NCBI GenBank assembly: GCA_000720535.1
Contig: JOAZ01000016.1
Span: 62,001 to 126,000 of the forward strand
Direction: 5' to 3'
DNA from: Streptomyces halstedii
Lineage (GTDB): Bacteria; Actinomycetota; Actinomycetes; Streptomycetales; Streptomycetaceae
Length of the DNA: 64,000 nucleotides
This document shows, one piece after another, positions 32,696 through 41,297 of the stretch. The position numbers were made by a program, and so were the translations under genes. The first letter of the stretch is position 1. Each line of letters starts with the position of its first letter. Under the pieces are notes generated by a model. That model saw only the letters and a list, made by a program, of their open reading frames with translations, did not search any database and had not been told where the DNA came from.

Positions 32696-33949
32696 TCAGT
32701 GGACGGCGATCGTCCGCTGGTCGGTCTCCCGCTCGCCGGTCTCCCGCTCGCCCGTCCGCCGCTCGTCGCGCGCCGTCGTGCCGCCCGCGACGATCCGGGA
32801 GGCTCCGGGCGTCCGGTCCAGCGCGCCCGCCGTGACGGCCACCGCCAGGCCCGCGACCGCCAGAACCGCGCCGACCAGGGCGGGGGACGTCCAGCCCCAG
32901 CCCGCCGAGATCGCCACCCCGCCGAGCCAGGCGCCGCCCGCGTTGGCCAGGTTGAAGGCGGAGTGGTTGGAGGCGGAGGCGAGGGTGGGGGCGTCCTTCG
33001 CCTTGTTCATCACCAGCATCTGGAGCGGGGTGGTCGTCATGAACCCGACCGCGCCGAGCAGCACGACCGCCACCAGTGCCGCCCACTTCACCTGGGCGGC
33101 GAAGGGGAAGACGACGAGCACGACGGCCAGCGCGCCGAGCGATCCGTACAGGGTGGGCCGCAGCGCGCGGTCGGTGAGCGGTCCGGCGGCCAGGGCGCCC
33201 AGCGTCATCCCGATGCCGAACAGCGCCAGGACGAGCGTCACCGAGGACGTGCCGAAGCCCATCGCCTCGGTGGTCATGGAGGAGAGGTAGGAGTAGACGG
33301 CGAACACGCCCGCGAAGCCGAGGACGGCGGTGCACAGGCCGAGGACCACCTGCCGGTTGCCCAGGGCGCGGATCTCGTGGCGTACGTCCTGGTGCGCCTC
33401 ACGCGGGATCTGCGGGACGAGGCGGGCGAGCGCGGCCATGGCGGCCAGGCCGATCACCGCGACCACCAGGAAGGTGGCACGCCAGCCGAGGTGCTGGCCG
33501 AGCAGGGTGGCCGCCGGTACGCCGACGATGTTGGCGACCGTCAGGCCGAGGAACATGGTGGCGACGGCCCGCGCCTGCCGGCCCTGGGGCACCAGGCGCG
33601 CGGCGACGACGGCACCGACGCCGAAGAACGCCCCGTGCGGCAGCCCGGCCAGGACCCGGCCGGCCAGCAGCCAGCCGTACCCGGGGGCGAACGCCGAGGC
33701 CAGGTTGCCGACGGTGAAGAGGGCCATCAGCAGCAGGAGCATCCGCTTGCGCGGGATCCGGGAGCCGAGACCGGTGAGCAGCGGGGCACCGAGGACGACG
33801 CCGATCGCGTACGCCGAGACGAGATGTCCGGCGGTGGGTACGGACGTTCCCAGGTCGTCCGCGACGTTGGGCAGCAGCCCCATCATCACGAACTCGGTGG
33901 TGCCGATGCCGAAGGCGCTCACAGCGAGGGCGAGCAGGGCCAGGGGCAT
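32696..33949 (-). CDS. DHA1-family MFS exporter (AraJ/sugar-efflux-like)
   Basis: A 417-residue transporter with 12 predicted helices. The opening (PLALLALAVSAFGIGTTEFV) and motif A-like GSRIPRKRMLLLLM after helix 2 place it in the DHA1 group that includes AraJ and chloramphenicol-type exporters. The motif C region (VGVPAATLLGQHLGWRATFL) supports an antiporter. The C-terminal tail is hydrophilic with a TGERETGERE repeat. ATG 33947-33949 begins directly at the first helix. The neighbouring exporter at 34330 is a homologue in the same direction, so the two probably arose by duplication or co-acquisition. Substrate unknown. Confidence 0.88.
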   Translation of the reverse strand: MPLALLALAVSAFGIGTTEFVMMGLLPNVADDLGTSVPTAGHLVSAYAIGVVLGAPLLTGLGSRIPRKRMLLLLMALFTVGNLASAFAPGYGWLLAGRVLAGLPHGAFFGVGAVVAARLVPQGRQARAVATMFLGLTVANIVGVPAATLLGQHLGWRATFLVVAVIGLAAMAALARLVPQIPREAHQDVRHEIRALGNRQVVLGLCTAVLGFAGVFAVYSYLSSMTTEAMGFGTSSVTLVLALFGIGMTLGALAAGPLTDRALRPTLYGSLGALAVVLVVFPFAAQVKWAALVAVVLLGAVGFMTTTPLQMLVMNKAKDAPTLASASNHSAFNLANAGGAWLGGVAISAGWGWTSPALVGAVLAVAGLAVAVTAGALDRTPGASRIVAGGTTARDERRTGERETGERETDQRTIAVH

Positions 33950-34309
33950 GGGGAGAACCTTTCGGGGCGGGGAGCGGCGGCCGGCCGTGGCGGACCGGAT
34001 GGCGGCGGTGGGGTACGGGTGCGTCGGCGTCGTTGCTCGACCGGAATATGTATCCCGTCGGAACAAAGTCTCTCAGACGTTTGATGCCCGGAGGTGAACG
34101 AACCGTTGCCGTGGGGTGTGATGTGGACGTCACTCGGCACGGACGTCACGGGACGCGCGCGCGGACGTCACCCGGGACGCGCGGACGTCACCCGGCACCG
34201 GTCGCGCGGGAGTGCGGGGGCGCCCGGCCGGGCGGGGAGCGCGGGGCCGCCCGGCCGGGAGCGTGGAGGGTCCGGCGTCGGCCACCAGGACACACCCGGC
34301 GGCTCAACT
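33950..34309. other. 360-base intergenic region between two MFS genes
   Basis: No gene is supported. Four copies of GGACGTCAC lie at 34125-34133, 34141-34149, 34163-34171 and 34183-34191, each with the palindrome GACGTC, and the last three share CGGGACGCGCG or CCGG flanks. Then comes GC-rich sequence up to the 21-bp tandem repeat. The copies could be operators for the MFS gene starting at 33949, or a decaying tandem repeat. Confidence 0.55.
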
Positions 34310-34351
34310 CAGCCGTCCGTACGGGAGGTTCAGCCGTCCGTACGGGAGGTT
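34310..34351 (+). repeat. Perfect 21-bp tandem duplication at the end of the cml-like gene
   Basis: CAGCCGTCCGTACGGGAGGT plus T is repeated exactly at 34310-34330 and 34331-34351. The minus-strand stop codon of the exporter (34330-34332) falls at the junction. Because each unit carries a TGA in the same frame, the duplication changes the end of the protein by at most seven residues. Confidence 0.85.
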
Positions 34352-35544
34352 CGGTCCTCCGCCCGGGGAGTCACGCCTCCCAGGCCCGCCCGCGCCGGAG
34401 CCGCGGAGGTCGCCCGGAGCACCCCGGCCCCGGCGAGGGCCGCGCCCATCAGCAGGGCGCTCACCCAGACCGGCGCCCGGAAGCCGAGTCCCGCGCCGAG
34501 GGCCAGTCCGCCCAGCCAAGGACCGGCCGCGGCACCCACGTTGAAGGCGGCCGTGGCGAACGAGCCCGCCAGGGTGGGGGCTTCGGGTGCCTGCTGGAAG
34601 ACCCGGCTGATCAGCGCCGTACCCGTACCGAAGGCCAGCGCGCCCTGGACCAGGACCAGGACGAGGGCGGCCGCCGGTCGGGCGGCGGTGAGGGCGAGCG
34701 CGGCCCAGCCGGCCGTCAGCGCCACCAGGCCGGTCCCGATGACCGCCTTCGGACGGGAGTCGGCCAGCCGCCCGGCCAGCGTGACCCCGGCGAACGAGCC
34801 GACGCCGAAGAGCGCGAGCACCACGGGCACCCAGCCCGCGCCGAACCCGGTGACCCGGGTGACCAGCGGCTCCAGATAGGAGAAGGTGCAGAAGGTCGCC
34901 CCCTGCACGAGCGCCATCACCAGCAGGGTCAGCAGCAGCCGGGGGCGTGCCAGGGCACTCAGCTCGGTACGGGCGCTCGCCGGGGGCCCGTCACCGGCCC
35001 GGCCGCCCGGCACGGCCCGCAGCAGCGCGAACGCCGCCGGCAGGGAGACCAGCGCCACCGCCCAGAACGCCGAGCGCCAGCCCCACAGTTCACCCAGCAG
35101 CGCACCGGCGGGGACGCCCACCACACAGGCGACCGTGACCCCGCCGACGACCACGGCGGTCGCCCGTGCCCGCCGTTCCGGCCCGGCCAGGTCCATCGCG
35201 GTGACCAGCGCCACCGCCCAGAAACCGGCGTTGGCCAGCGCCCCGACGACCCGGGTCGCGAGCAGCACCCCGTAACCGGTGGTCAGGGCTCCGGCCACAT
35301 GGACGGCGACGAACACGCCGAGGAAGAACAGCAGCGCCCGGCGCCGGGGCCAGGCACGGCCGGCCAGGGCGGTCAGCGGTGCGCCGACCACCATCCCCAC
35401 CGCGAACGCCGAGGTCAGCAGGCCCGCGGCGGACAGCGAGACACCCAGGTCGTCGGCGATGCCCGAGAGCAGGCCGGACAGCATGAACTCCGAGGTGCCC
35501 TGGGCGAAGACCGCCAGCCCGAGCACGTAGACAGCGAATGGCAT
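34330..35544 (-). CDS. cml: Chloramphenicol-type MFS exporter (Cml/CmlR family)
   Basis: A 404-residue 12-helix exporter closely resembling the chloramphenicol resistance protein of S. lividans as I recall it: the opening PFAVYVLGLAVFAQGTSEFM, LTSAFAVGMVVGAPL, GALANAGFWAVAL and VVGVPAGALLGELWGWRSAF are family hallmarks. It should expel chloramphenicol or a related compound with proton exchange. ATG 35542-35544 starts the first helix; the open frame upstream is not conserved. Known cmlR genes are controlled by late attenuation in the leader, and a strong hairpin is found 67-95 bases upstream here. The 3' end abuts a tandem 21-bp duplication. Confidence 0.87.
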   Translation of the reverse strand: MPFAVYVLGLAVFAQGTSEFMLSGLLSGIADDLGVSLSAAGLLTSAFAVGMVVGAPLTALAGRAWPRRRALLFFLGVFVAVHVAGALTTGYGVLLATRVVGALANAGFWAVALVTAMDLAGPERRARATAVVVGGVTVACVVGVPAGALLGELWGWRSAFWAVALVSLPAAFALLRAVPGGRAGDGPPASARTELSALARPRLLLTLLVMALVQGATFCTFSYLEPLVTRVTGFGAGWVPVVLALFGVGSFAGVTLAGRLADSRPKAVIGTGLVALTAGWAALALTAARPAAALVLVLVQGALAFGTGTALISRVFQQAPEAPTLAGSFATAAFNVGAAAGPWLGGLALGAGLGFRAPVWVSALLMGAALAGAGVLRATSAAPARAGLGGVTPRAEDRTSRTDG

Positions 35545-36043
35545 GAGAAAGGACCCCTTGTGCGGAACCGTCGGAGGAACGAGCGGTGTACGCGGGGGTG
35601 CGGGCCACACCCGTCCCGGTGCGCGGGAGCGCGGGACGGCGAGGTGGCGGAATGCCCGGTGTACGCACGGGACATGAGGCGGACGGGACGTCCTGGACGG
35701 GGGTCGCCGGACGCGCGTGTCCGGGGCGCGTCCGGCGCACATGACCGTCGTGCGTGCCTGACGCGCGTATCCGAGCCGCGTGTCCGGCGGGACGTCGTCC
35801 GGACGGGAAGGTCCGCTCGCACCGCCGCGGGATCCGGCGGCGGGCGACGGCGCGACGGGGGAAGGGCGGTGACCGCTGGGGTCAGGGGCCTTCGGCGTCG
35901 CGGATCGGCCACCGGCGGACCGGTGGCCTGAGTCTGTCGGACTCGGGGCAGGACATGGGCGGGACCCTACCCCATCCGCGCCCTGCGGCGGACGGGGCGG
36001 CCGTCACCGGCCCTCCCACGGCCCGGCTCCGGGCGGCGGGGTG
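35545..36043. other. 499-base region upstream of the cml-like gene
   Basis: No gene is supported. At 35611-35639 CCGTCCCG pairs with CGGGACGG around a GCGC-TCCC-GCGC core, a terminator-like hairpin in the expected leader. Between about 35704 and 35800 an imperfect repeat (GACGCGCGTGTCCGGGGCGC and GACGCGCGTATCCGAGCCGC) occurs twice. The rest is GC-rich sequence without recognised signals. Confidence 0.5.
35611..35639 (-). promoter_or_regulatory. Leader hairpin upstream of the cml-like exporter
   Basis: An 8-base perfect outer stem with an inner GCGC stem, 67-95 bases before the exporter start. In characterised cmlR genes of Streptomyces the leader contains attenuating hairpins and a small ORF, so this could be an attenuator. 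A downstream T-tract is absent. Confidence 0.4.
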
Positions 36044-37069
36044 TCACAACTGGACGCGGGCCGCGATCGGGAGGTGGTCGCTGTCGGTCGCCGGGAGGGT
36101 CCAGGAGGAGAGGGGTTCGACGCCCCTGACCATGATCTGGTCGATCCGCGCCATGGGGAACGCCGCGGGCCAGCTGAAGCCGAAGCCGTCGCCCGCCGCG
36201 CCCTGGGTGGAGCGCATCTGGGCGGTGACGGCGTTCAGGGAGCGGTCGTTCATCGTGCCGTTGAGGTCGCCGAGCAGCACCACCCGCTCGATGGGGTCGT
36301 GGGCGATCGACTCGCCCAGCGCGTCGGCGCTCCTGTCGCGCTGGTTGGCGGTGAAGCCGGCGTCGATCTTGACGCGTACCGAGGGCAGATGGGCGACGTA
36401 GACCGAGACGGGACCCTGGGGCGTCGCGACCGTGGCCCGCATGGCGCGGGTCCAGCCCAGCTTGATGTCGACGGGGCGGGAGTCGCTCAGGGGGTACTTG
36501 CTCCACAGGCCGACGGTGCCCTGGACGGAGTGGTGCGGATAGTGGCCGGCGAGGGCGCTCTCGTACGCCTTCACCTTGCCGTCGGGGAGTTCCTGGAGGG
36601 CCACGACGTCCGCGTCCGCCCCGGCGATCTGCTGGGCCGTGCCCGCCGGGTCGGGGTTGCCCGCGTTGACGTTGTGGGTGGCGACGGTGAAGTTGCCCCC
36701 GGTGCCGGACTTCTCGGCGAACAGCAGCCCGCCGAAGAGGTTCAGCCAGACGGCCACCGGCAGGATCAGCGCGATGACCGCGGTCGCCGAGCGGCGGAGC
36801 AGTCCGAGGAGCAGCAGCGGCGGGACGAAGAGCCCGAACCAGGGCAGGAACGTCTCGATGAGGCTGCCCGTGTTGCCGATGGTGTTGGGGATCTTCGCGT
36901 GGAGCACCATCACCAGCGTCAGGAGGACCGAGCAGAGGGCGAGCACGATGCCGCGCCGCCAGATGCCACGGTCCGTGGCCAGTCTGTGGCGCAGGGCTCT
37001 CAGCCGGGTGCCGGGCCGCCGCGGCCCCGGGTCGGCGTTCTCGGTTTCCGCCCTGTACGCCTGCACCAT
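36044..37069 (-). CDS. Membrane-anchored endonuclease/exonuclease/phosphatase-family protein
   Basis: A 341-residue protein with three N-terminal membrane helices (about 40-58, 70-92, 96-116) followed by an extracytoplasmic EEP (DNase I-like) domain. Catalytic positions are ATHNVNAG, VALQELPDG (metal-binding Glu), GDLNGTMNDR and the terminal SDHLPIAARV (Asp-His). This domain order is common in Streptomyces and may hydrolyse a phosphodiester in lipid or extracellular nucleic acid; the substrate is unknown. The start ATG 37067-37069 is the only sensible one. It is monocistronic, in the same direction as the cml-like gene. Confidence 0.88.
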   Translation of the reverse strand: MVQAYRAETENADPGPRRPGTRLRALRHRLATDRGIWRRGIVLALCSVLLTLVMVLHAKIPNTIGNTGSLIETFLPWFGLFVPPLLLLGLLRRSATAVIALILPVAVWLNLFGGLLFAEKSGTGGNFTVATHNVNAGNPDPAGTAQQIAGADADVVALQELPDGKVKAYESALAGHYPHHSVQGTVGLWSKYPLSDSRPVDIKLGWTRAMRATVATPQGPVSVYVAHLPSVRVKIDAGFTANQRDRSADALGESIAHDPIERVVLLGDLNGTMNDRSLNAVTAQMRSTQGAAGDGFGFSWPAAFPMARIDQIMVRGVEPLSSWTLPATDSDHLPIAARVQL

Positions 37070-37236
37070 CGCGCTGTCCTCACTGCTTTGCCGTTCACAT
37101 CGCCGCGCCTCATGACCCTAGGCGATGGACGACGCCGATCCTGCCGCCGACGGCGGACGTTCTGCCATCAGGACGAGCGGGGCGGTACGGGGAGTTCCGC
37201 CGGGGCGGAGCGGGTGAGGGGGCTGTGACAGAACGG

Positions 37237-38079
37237 TCACACCGGACCGGTCGCCGGTCCACCCGCCGCGACCTGCGCTTTCGGGGCGAGACCCTGGAGC
37301 AGGGCGTGGATGAGCCGGTCCACGAGATCGTCGGGCAGCGGCGCTTCGGGGCGGTGGAGGGTGCGCATGAGCACGGGGCCGAGGAACAGGTCGTTCATCA
37401 GCTCCGCGTCGACGTCGTCGCGGAGTTCGCCCGCGTCCACGGCCCGCCGGACGGCCTCCAGCATGGCGGCGCGGCGCGGTGCGAGGACGGTGCGCTGGTA
37501 CTCGGCCCACAGTCTGGGGTGGCTCTTCATCTGCGCGAACACATTGTGCAGGAAGACCGAGGAGCGGTGGGCGAGTCCGCGCGTACGGACCCATTCCAGC
37601 ATCAGGCGCAGGTCGTCCAGGCCCGCCGTGCCGGAGACGACGGGGTCGGAGGGTTCGACGGCGCGCAGGACGTCGACGAACAGCGCCTCCTTGTCGCTCC
37701 AGCGGCGGTAGATGGTGGCCTTGCCGACGCCGGCGGTGCGGGCGATGCGCTCGATGGACAGCCTGGCCAGGGGTTCGCCGGCCTCCAGGAGCTCCACGAC
37801 GGCGTCCAGGATGGCCCGTTCGGCGGCCGCGCTGCGGGGGCGGCCGCGGCGGGGTTCCGGGCCGTGGGCGGTGGCGGGGCCGCGGTCCCGGGCCGGTTCC
37901 GGACCGCGGTCCCCGGCCTCGTCCGCGCCGTGGCCGGACGGGCGATCCGTGCTGCGGCCGCCCTGCCGGTCCGCGCCGTGGCCGGACGGCCGGTCCGGAC
38001 GGTGGCCGCCCTGCCGGTCCGGGCCGTCGCCCGTGATCGGGTCCTGGGGCGTTTCCTGTGCCGCCTGCACGTGGGTCAC
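37237..38079 (-). CDS. TetR-family regulator with a long repetitive N-terminal arm
   Basis: A 280-residue TetR regulator. The HTH starts unusually late, at about residue 85 (ILDAVVELLEAGEPLARLSI, RIARTAGVGKATIYRRWSDK), after about 75 residues of low-complexity Asp/Gly/Pro/Arg with repeats such as DRPSGHGAD. The C-terminal part matches the TetR_C_16-like group. The GTG at 38077-38079 is the longest start; GTG 38070 has better spacing to GAGAGG. It lies 192 bases after the DHA2 exporter on the same strand, whose promoter carries a 33-bp perfect palindrome that this protein probably binds. Confidence 0.82.
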   Translation of the reverse strand: MTHVQAAQETPQDPITGDGPDRQGGHRPDRPSGHGADRQGGRSTDRPSGHGADEAGDRGPEPARDRGPATAHGPEPRRGRPRSAAAERAILDAVVELLEAGEPLARLSIERIARTAGVGKATIYRRWSDKEALFVDVLRAVEPSDPVVSGTAGLDDLRLMLEWVRTRGLAHRSSVFLHNVFAQMKSHPRLWAEYQRTVLAPRRAAMLEAVRRAVDAGELRDDVDAELMNDLFLGPVLMRTLHRPEAPLPDDLVDRLIHALLQGLAPKAQVAAGGPATGPV

Positions 38080-38271
38080 CTCTCGCCGAGCCGTCCGCCG
38101 GTCACCGGTCGCCGGTCGTCGTCCGCCGTCCCCGCACCGTTCGTGCGCCGGTCACCCGCGATTCTCGCCGACCGTGGGCGGCCGAGGCGAACGGCCGGGC
38201 GGTGCGGGCCCGTCTCAGGTCCCGTACCGCCCGGCCGTGCCGCCCGGAGGCGATGTCGCCCGGAGGCGATG

Positions 38272-39915
38272 TCACTCGGCCGGGGCCGCCTCCGCCGACC
38301 GCTCCACCGGGGCGGGCTCCTGACCCCGTGGCTCCTGGCTCCGGGGCTCCTGGGCCGGGGCGCCGGTGCGGCCCGGCAGGAACAGGCCCACCACGACCGC
38401 GCCGATCAGCGCGACGGCGGCCGATCCGGCGGCCGTGACGTGCATCGCCCCGATGAACGCGTCGTTCGCGGCGGCGACCAGCGGCTTGCCCGCCGGGCCC
38501 AGCTTCGCCGCGACGCCGAGCGTCGCCTCGATCGACTCCCCCGCCACGCCCCGGGCGGCGGCCGGGACCCCGTCGAGGTGCTTCTCGATGTCGCCCCGGT
38601 AGACCGTGGAGAGCACCGAACCGAGCACCGCGACACCGAGCGCCCCGCCGACCTGGCGGAAGGTGTTGTTGATGGCCGAGCCGGAGCCGGCGCGCTCCCG
38701 GGGCAGTGCCTGCATCACCGCGACGGTGACCGGCGGCATGACGTGCGCCATGCCCACGCCCTGGACGAAGAAGACCACGCACATCACCCAGACGGGTGTC
38801 TCGGCGTCGAAGAGGGCGAACGCCGCCAGGCCTCCCGCGACCAGCAGCATGCCCACCGCGCAGACGGCGCGGGCGCCGAAGCGGTCCACGACCAGCCGGG
38901 CGCGCGGTGCGAAGACCATCTGCGCGACGGCCAGCGGCAGGACGAGCAGACCGGACTGGAGGGCGCTGTAGCCGCGCACGCTCTGGAGGTAGAAGGCGGA
39001 GAAGAAGGTGACACCCATCAGCGCGAAGAAGATCAGCGCGACGGCGGCGACGGCGGCGGAGAAGGCGGGCTTGCCGAAGTACGAGATGTCGATGGCCGGG
39101 TGGCTGCTGCGCTTCTCGTGCCACACGAAGCCCGCCAGCACCACCAGTCCGCCGATGGACGGGGCGAGCACCGTCACGTCCGTGAAGTCGGCGAGTTCAC
39201 CGCCCCGGATGATGCCGTAGACGAGCAGGACCAGGCCGACGACGGACAGGACGACACCCGCCGGATCGACCTTCCCGGGCGCGGGGTCCCTGGAGTCCGG
39301 TACGAGGACGGCCATGGCGATCAGCGCGATGACCACGACGGGCACGTTGACCAGGAAGATCGAGCCCCACCAGAAGTGCTCAAGGAGCGCCCCGCCGGTG
39401 ATCGGGCCGATCGCGATGCCCAGGCCGACACTGCCGGCCCAGATGCCGATGGCCTTGGGCTGCTCGTCGCGTTCGAAGACGTTCATCAGGACGGCGAGGG
39501 TGGCGGGCATCACGAACGCCGCGCCGAGCCCCATCAGGGCCCGCCAGGTGATGAGTTCGCCCGGCGACGAGGAGAACGCGGCCAGCGCGGAGGCGAGGCC
39601 GAAGACGGATATGCCGCCCAGCAGGACCTTCTTGCGGCCGACACGGTCGCCGAGCAGGCCCGCGGTGAACAGCAGGCCGGCGAAGACGAGCGTGTAGGAG
39701 TTGATCGCCCACTCCAGCTCGCTCTGGGTGGCGCCGATTCCGGTCGGGGCGGGGGTGGCGATCGTCCTGACCGCGACGTTCAGGATCGAGTTGTCCAGGA
39801 CGACGATGAGCAGGCTGAACATGAGGACGGCGAGGATCGCCCAGCGCCGGCGGTGGACTGCCTCGGGGACACGGGACGCGGCGGCTGGAGCGCCGGACGG
39901 TAGGGACATGGGCAT
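38272..39915 (-). CDS. DHA2-family MFS drug exporter
   Basis: A 547-residue, 14-helix drug:H+ antiporter. Hallmarks are [15 protein letters not shown] in helix 1, [16 protein letters not shown] (motif A) and [20 protein letters not shown] in helix 5. Closest in type to the Streptomyces exporters that sit beside TetR repressors with an ATACGAGAC operator. ATG 39913-39915 and 39907-39909 are both possible starts; each has only a weak AGAGTG. The operator palindrome lies 12 bases upstream, so repression would be direct. The hydrophilic C-terminus is Pro/Glu-rich. Confidence 0.88.
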   Translation of the reverse strand: MPMSLPSGAPAAASRVPEAVHRRRWAILAVLMFSLLIVVLDNSILNVAVRTIATPAPTGIGATQSELEWAINSYTLVFAGLLFTAGLLGDRVGRKKVLLGGISVFGLASALAAFSSSPGELITWRALMGLGAAFVMPATLAVLMNVFERDEQPKAIGIWAGSVGLGIAIGPITGGALLEHFWWGSIFLVNVPVVVIALIAMAVLVPDSRDPAPGKVDPAGVVLSVVGLVLLVYGIIRGGELADFTDVTVLAPSIGGLVVLAGFVWHEKRSSHPAIDISYFGKPAFSAAVAAVALIFFALMGVTFFSAFYLQSVRGYSALQSGLLVLPLAVAQMVFAPRARLVVDRFGARAVCAVGMLLVAGGLAAFALFDAETPVWVMCVVFFVQGVGMAHVMPPVTVAVMQALPRERAGSGSAINNTFRQVGGALGVAVLGSVLSTVYRGDIEKHLDGVPAAARGVAGESIEATLGVAAKLGPAGKPLVAAANDAFIGAMHVTAAGSAAVALIGAVVVGLFLPGRTGAPAQEPRSQEPRGQEPAPVERSAEAAPAE

Positions 39916-39926
39916 CACTCTAAGGG

Positions 39927-39959
39927 CTTTCCAATACGAGACCGTCTCGTATTGGAAAG
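39927..39959. promoter_or_regulatory. 33-bp perfect palindrome, TetR operator
   Basis: CTTTCCAATACGAGAC and GTCTCGTATTGGAAAG flank a single central base (39943), with no mismatch. It lies 12 bases upstream of the DHA2 exporter start and over its probable promoter. It is the likely target of the TetR regulator at 37237. Confidence 0.85.
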
Positions 39960-40182
39960 TCTTTACCCGAGCCCCGAGCCCCGCGCCCCGAGCCCCGCGC
40001 CCCGGACCCCGGACCCGGACCGCGCCCAGCGCGCCGGACACCCCCGCATCCACGCCCCATGCCCGAAGTCACCCCGGACGGCGGCCGGGGCCCACTTCAC
40101 GCGAGCGCCCGTGGGATGCCACCATGGAAGGGATCCGGGGACGCCGTCAGGGCGCCTCGAGATGACGAAGGAGCCGTTGGCC

Positions 40183-41127
40183 ATGTCGCTTCAGGCTGCG
40201 CAGAATCAGGCCGCCACATCCGCCACATCCGCCACATCCGCCACATCCGCCTCCCCGCCCGCCGCCGGCCCCCCGGCCGCCACGGGCCCCTCCGCCGGTG
40301 CCGGGAAGGCACTGTACGGGGGCAAGAGCACCCGCCGTGTCACCGTCCACGACATCGCCGCCGCCACCGAGCGCGGCGAGAAGTGGCCCATGCTGACCGC
40401 CTACGACGCGATGACCGCGTCCGTCTTCGACGAGGCCGGTATCCCGGTCATGCTCGTCGGCGACTCCATGGGCAACTGCCACCTCGGCTACGAGACCACC
40501 GTGCCCGTGACCATGGACGAGATGGCCATGCTCTCCGCCGCCGTCGTCCGGGGCACCAAGCGCGCCCTCATCGTCGCCGACCTGCCCTTCGGCGCCTACC
40601 AGGAGGGCCCGGTCCAGGCCCTGCGCAACGCCACCCGGCTGGTCAAGGACGCCGGGGTCGGCGCGGTCAAGCTGGAGGGCGGCGAGCGGTCGCACGAGCA
40701 GATCCGTCTGCTGGTCGAGGCCGGCATCCCGGTCATGGGCCACATCGGGCTGACCCCCCAGTCCGTGAACGCCATGGGCTACCGGGTGCAGGGCCGCGGC
40801 GAGGAGGCCGCACAGCAGTTGCTCCGGGACGCCAAGGCGGTGCAGGACGCGGGCGCGTTCGCCGTCGTCCTCGAACTTGTACCGGCCGAGCTGGCCGCCG
40901 AGGTCACCCGCTGCCTGCACATCCCGACCGTGGGGATCGGCGCCGGGCCGGACACGGACGCCCAGGTGCTGGTGTGGACCGACATGGCCGGGCTGACCGG
41001 CGGCAAGGTGCCGCGCTTCTCCAAGCAGTACGCGGACCTGCGCCAGGTCCTCGGCGACGCGGTCAGGAGCTACGCCGAAGAGGTCGTCGGCGGAACGTTC
41101 CCGCAGCCGGAGCACACCTTCCACTGA
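40183..41127 (+). CDS. panB: 3-methyl-2-oxobutanoate hydroxymethyltransferase (ketopantoate synthesis)
   Basis: A 314-residue PanB, first enzyme of pantothenate (coenzyme A) synthesis: 5,10-methylene-tetrahydrofolate plus 2-oxoisovalerate to ketopantoate. The core (about 50-314) has [39 protein letters not shown] and [15 protein letters not shown], which hold the metal and substrate ligands. The first 45 residues are an Ala/Thr/Ser/Pro-rich extension built partly from a 9-bp tandem repeat and are absent from most bacterial PanB. ATG 40183 has AAGGAG nine bases upstream; ATG 40162 is an alternative. A strong terminator follows. Confidence 0.94.
   Translation: MSLQAAQNQAATSATSATSATSASPPAAGPPAATGPSAGAGKALYGGKSTRRVTVHDIAAATERGEKWPMLTAYDAMTASVFDEAGIPVMLVGDSMGNCHLGYETTVPVTMDEMAMLSAAVVRGTKRALIVADLPFGAYQEGPVQALRNATRLVKDAGVGAVKLEGGERSHEQIRLLVEAGIPVMGHIGLTPQSVNAMGYRVQGRGEEAAQQLLRDAKAVQDAGAFAVVLELVPAELAAEVTRCLHIPTVGIGAGPDTDAQVLVWTDMAGLTGGKVPRFSKQYADLRQVLGDAVRSYAEEVVGGTFPQPEHTFH
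40213..40248 (+). repeat. Four tandem 9-bp repeats (GCCACATCC) inside panB
   Basis: Exact copies at 40213, 40222, 40231 and 40240 encode an (ATS)n tract in the N-terminal extension of PanB. As the unit is a multiple of three, copy-number change would not break the frame. Confidence 0.9.
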
Positions 41128-41171
41128 GGGCCGCCGGCCACCGGCCGGCACGCTGACCACTGCCGCACCAC

Positions 41172-41208
41172 CGACAGCCCGCCGACTTCCCCCATCGGCG
41201 GGCTGTCG
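41172..41208 (+). terminator. Strong terminator after panB
   Basis: CGACAGCCCGCCGA and TCGGCGGGCTGTCG form a perfect 14-base stem with a 9-base loop. A smaller hairpin (GCCGGCC/GGCCGGC, 41133-41149) lies between it and the panB stop. Its right arm is repeated exactly at 41269-41282. Confidence 0.85.
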
Positions 41209-41297
41209 CCCGTGCGCCGGCCCGCGCACACGCCGTGTCGGCGTGTCTTGAACGATGTCGGCGATATATCGGCGGGCTGTCGGTGGGAGCTGGTCTC

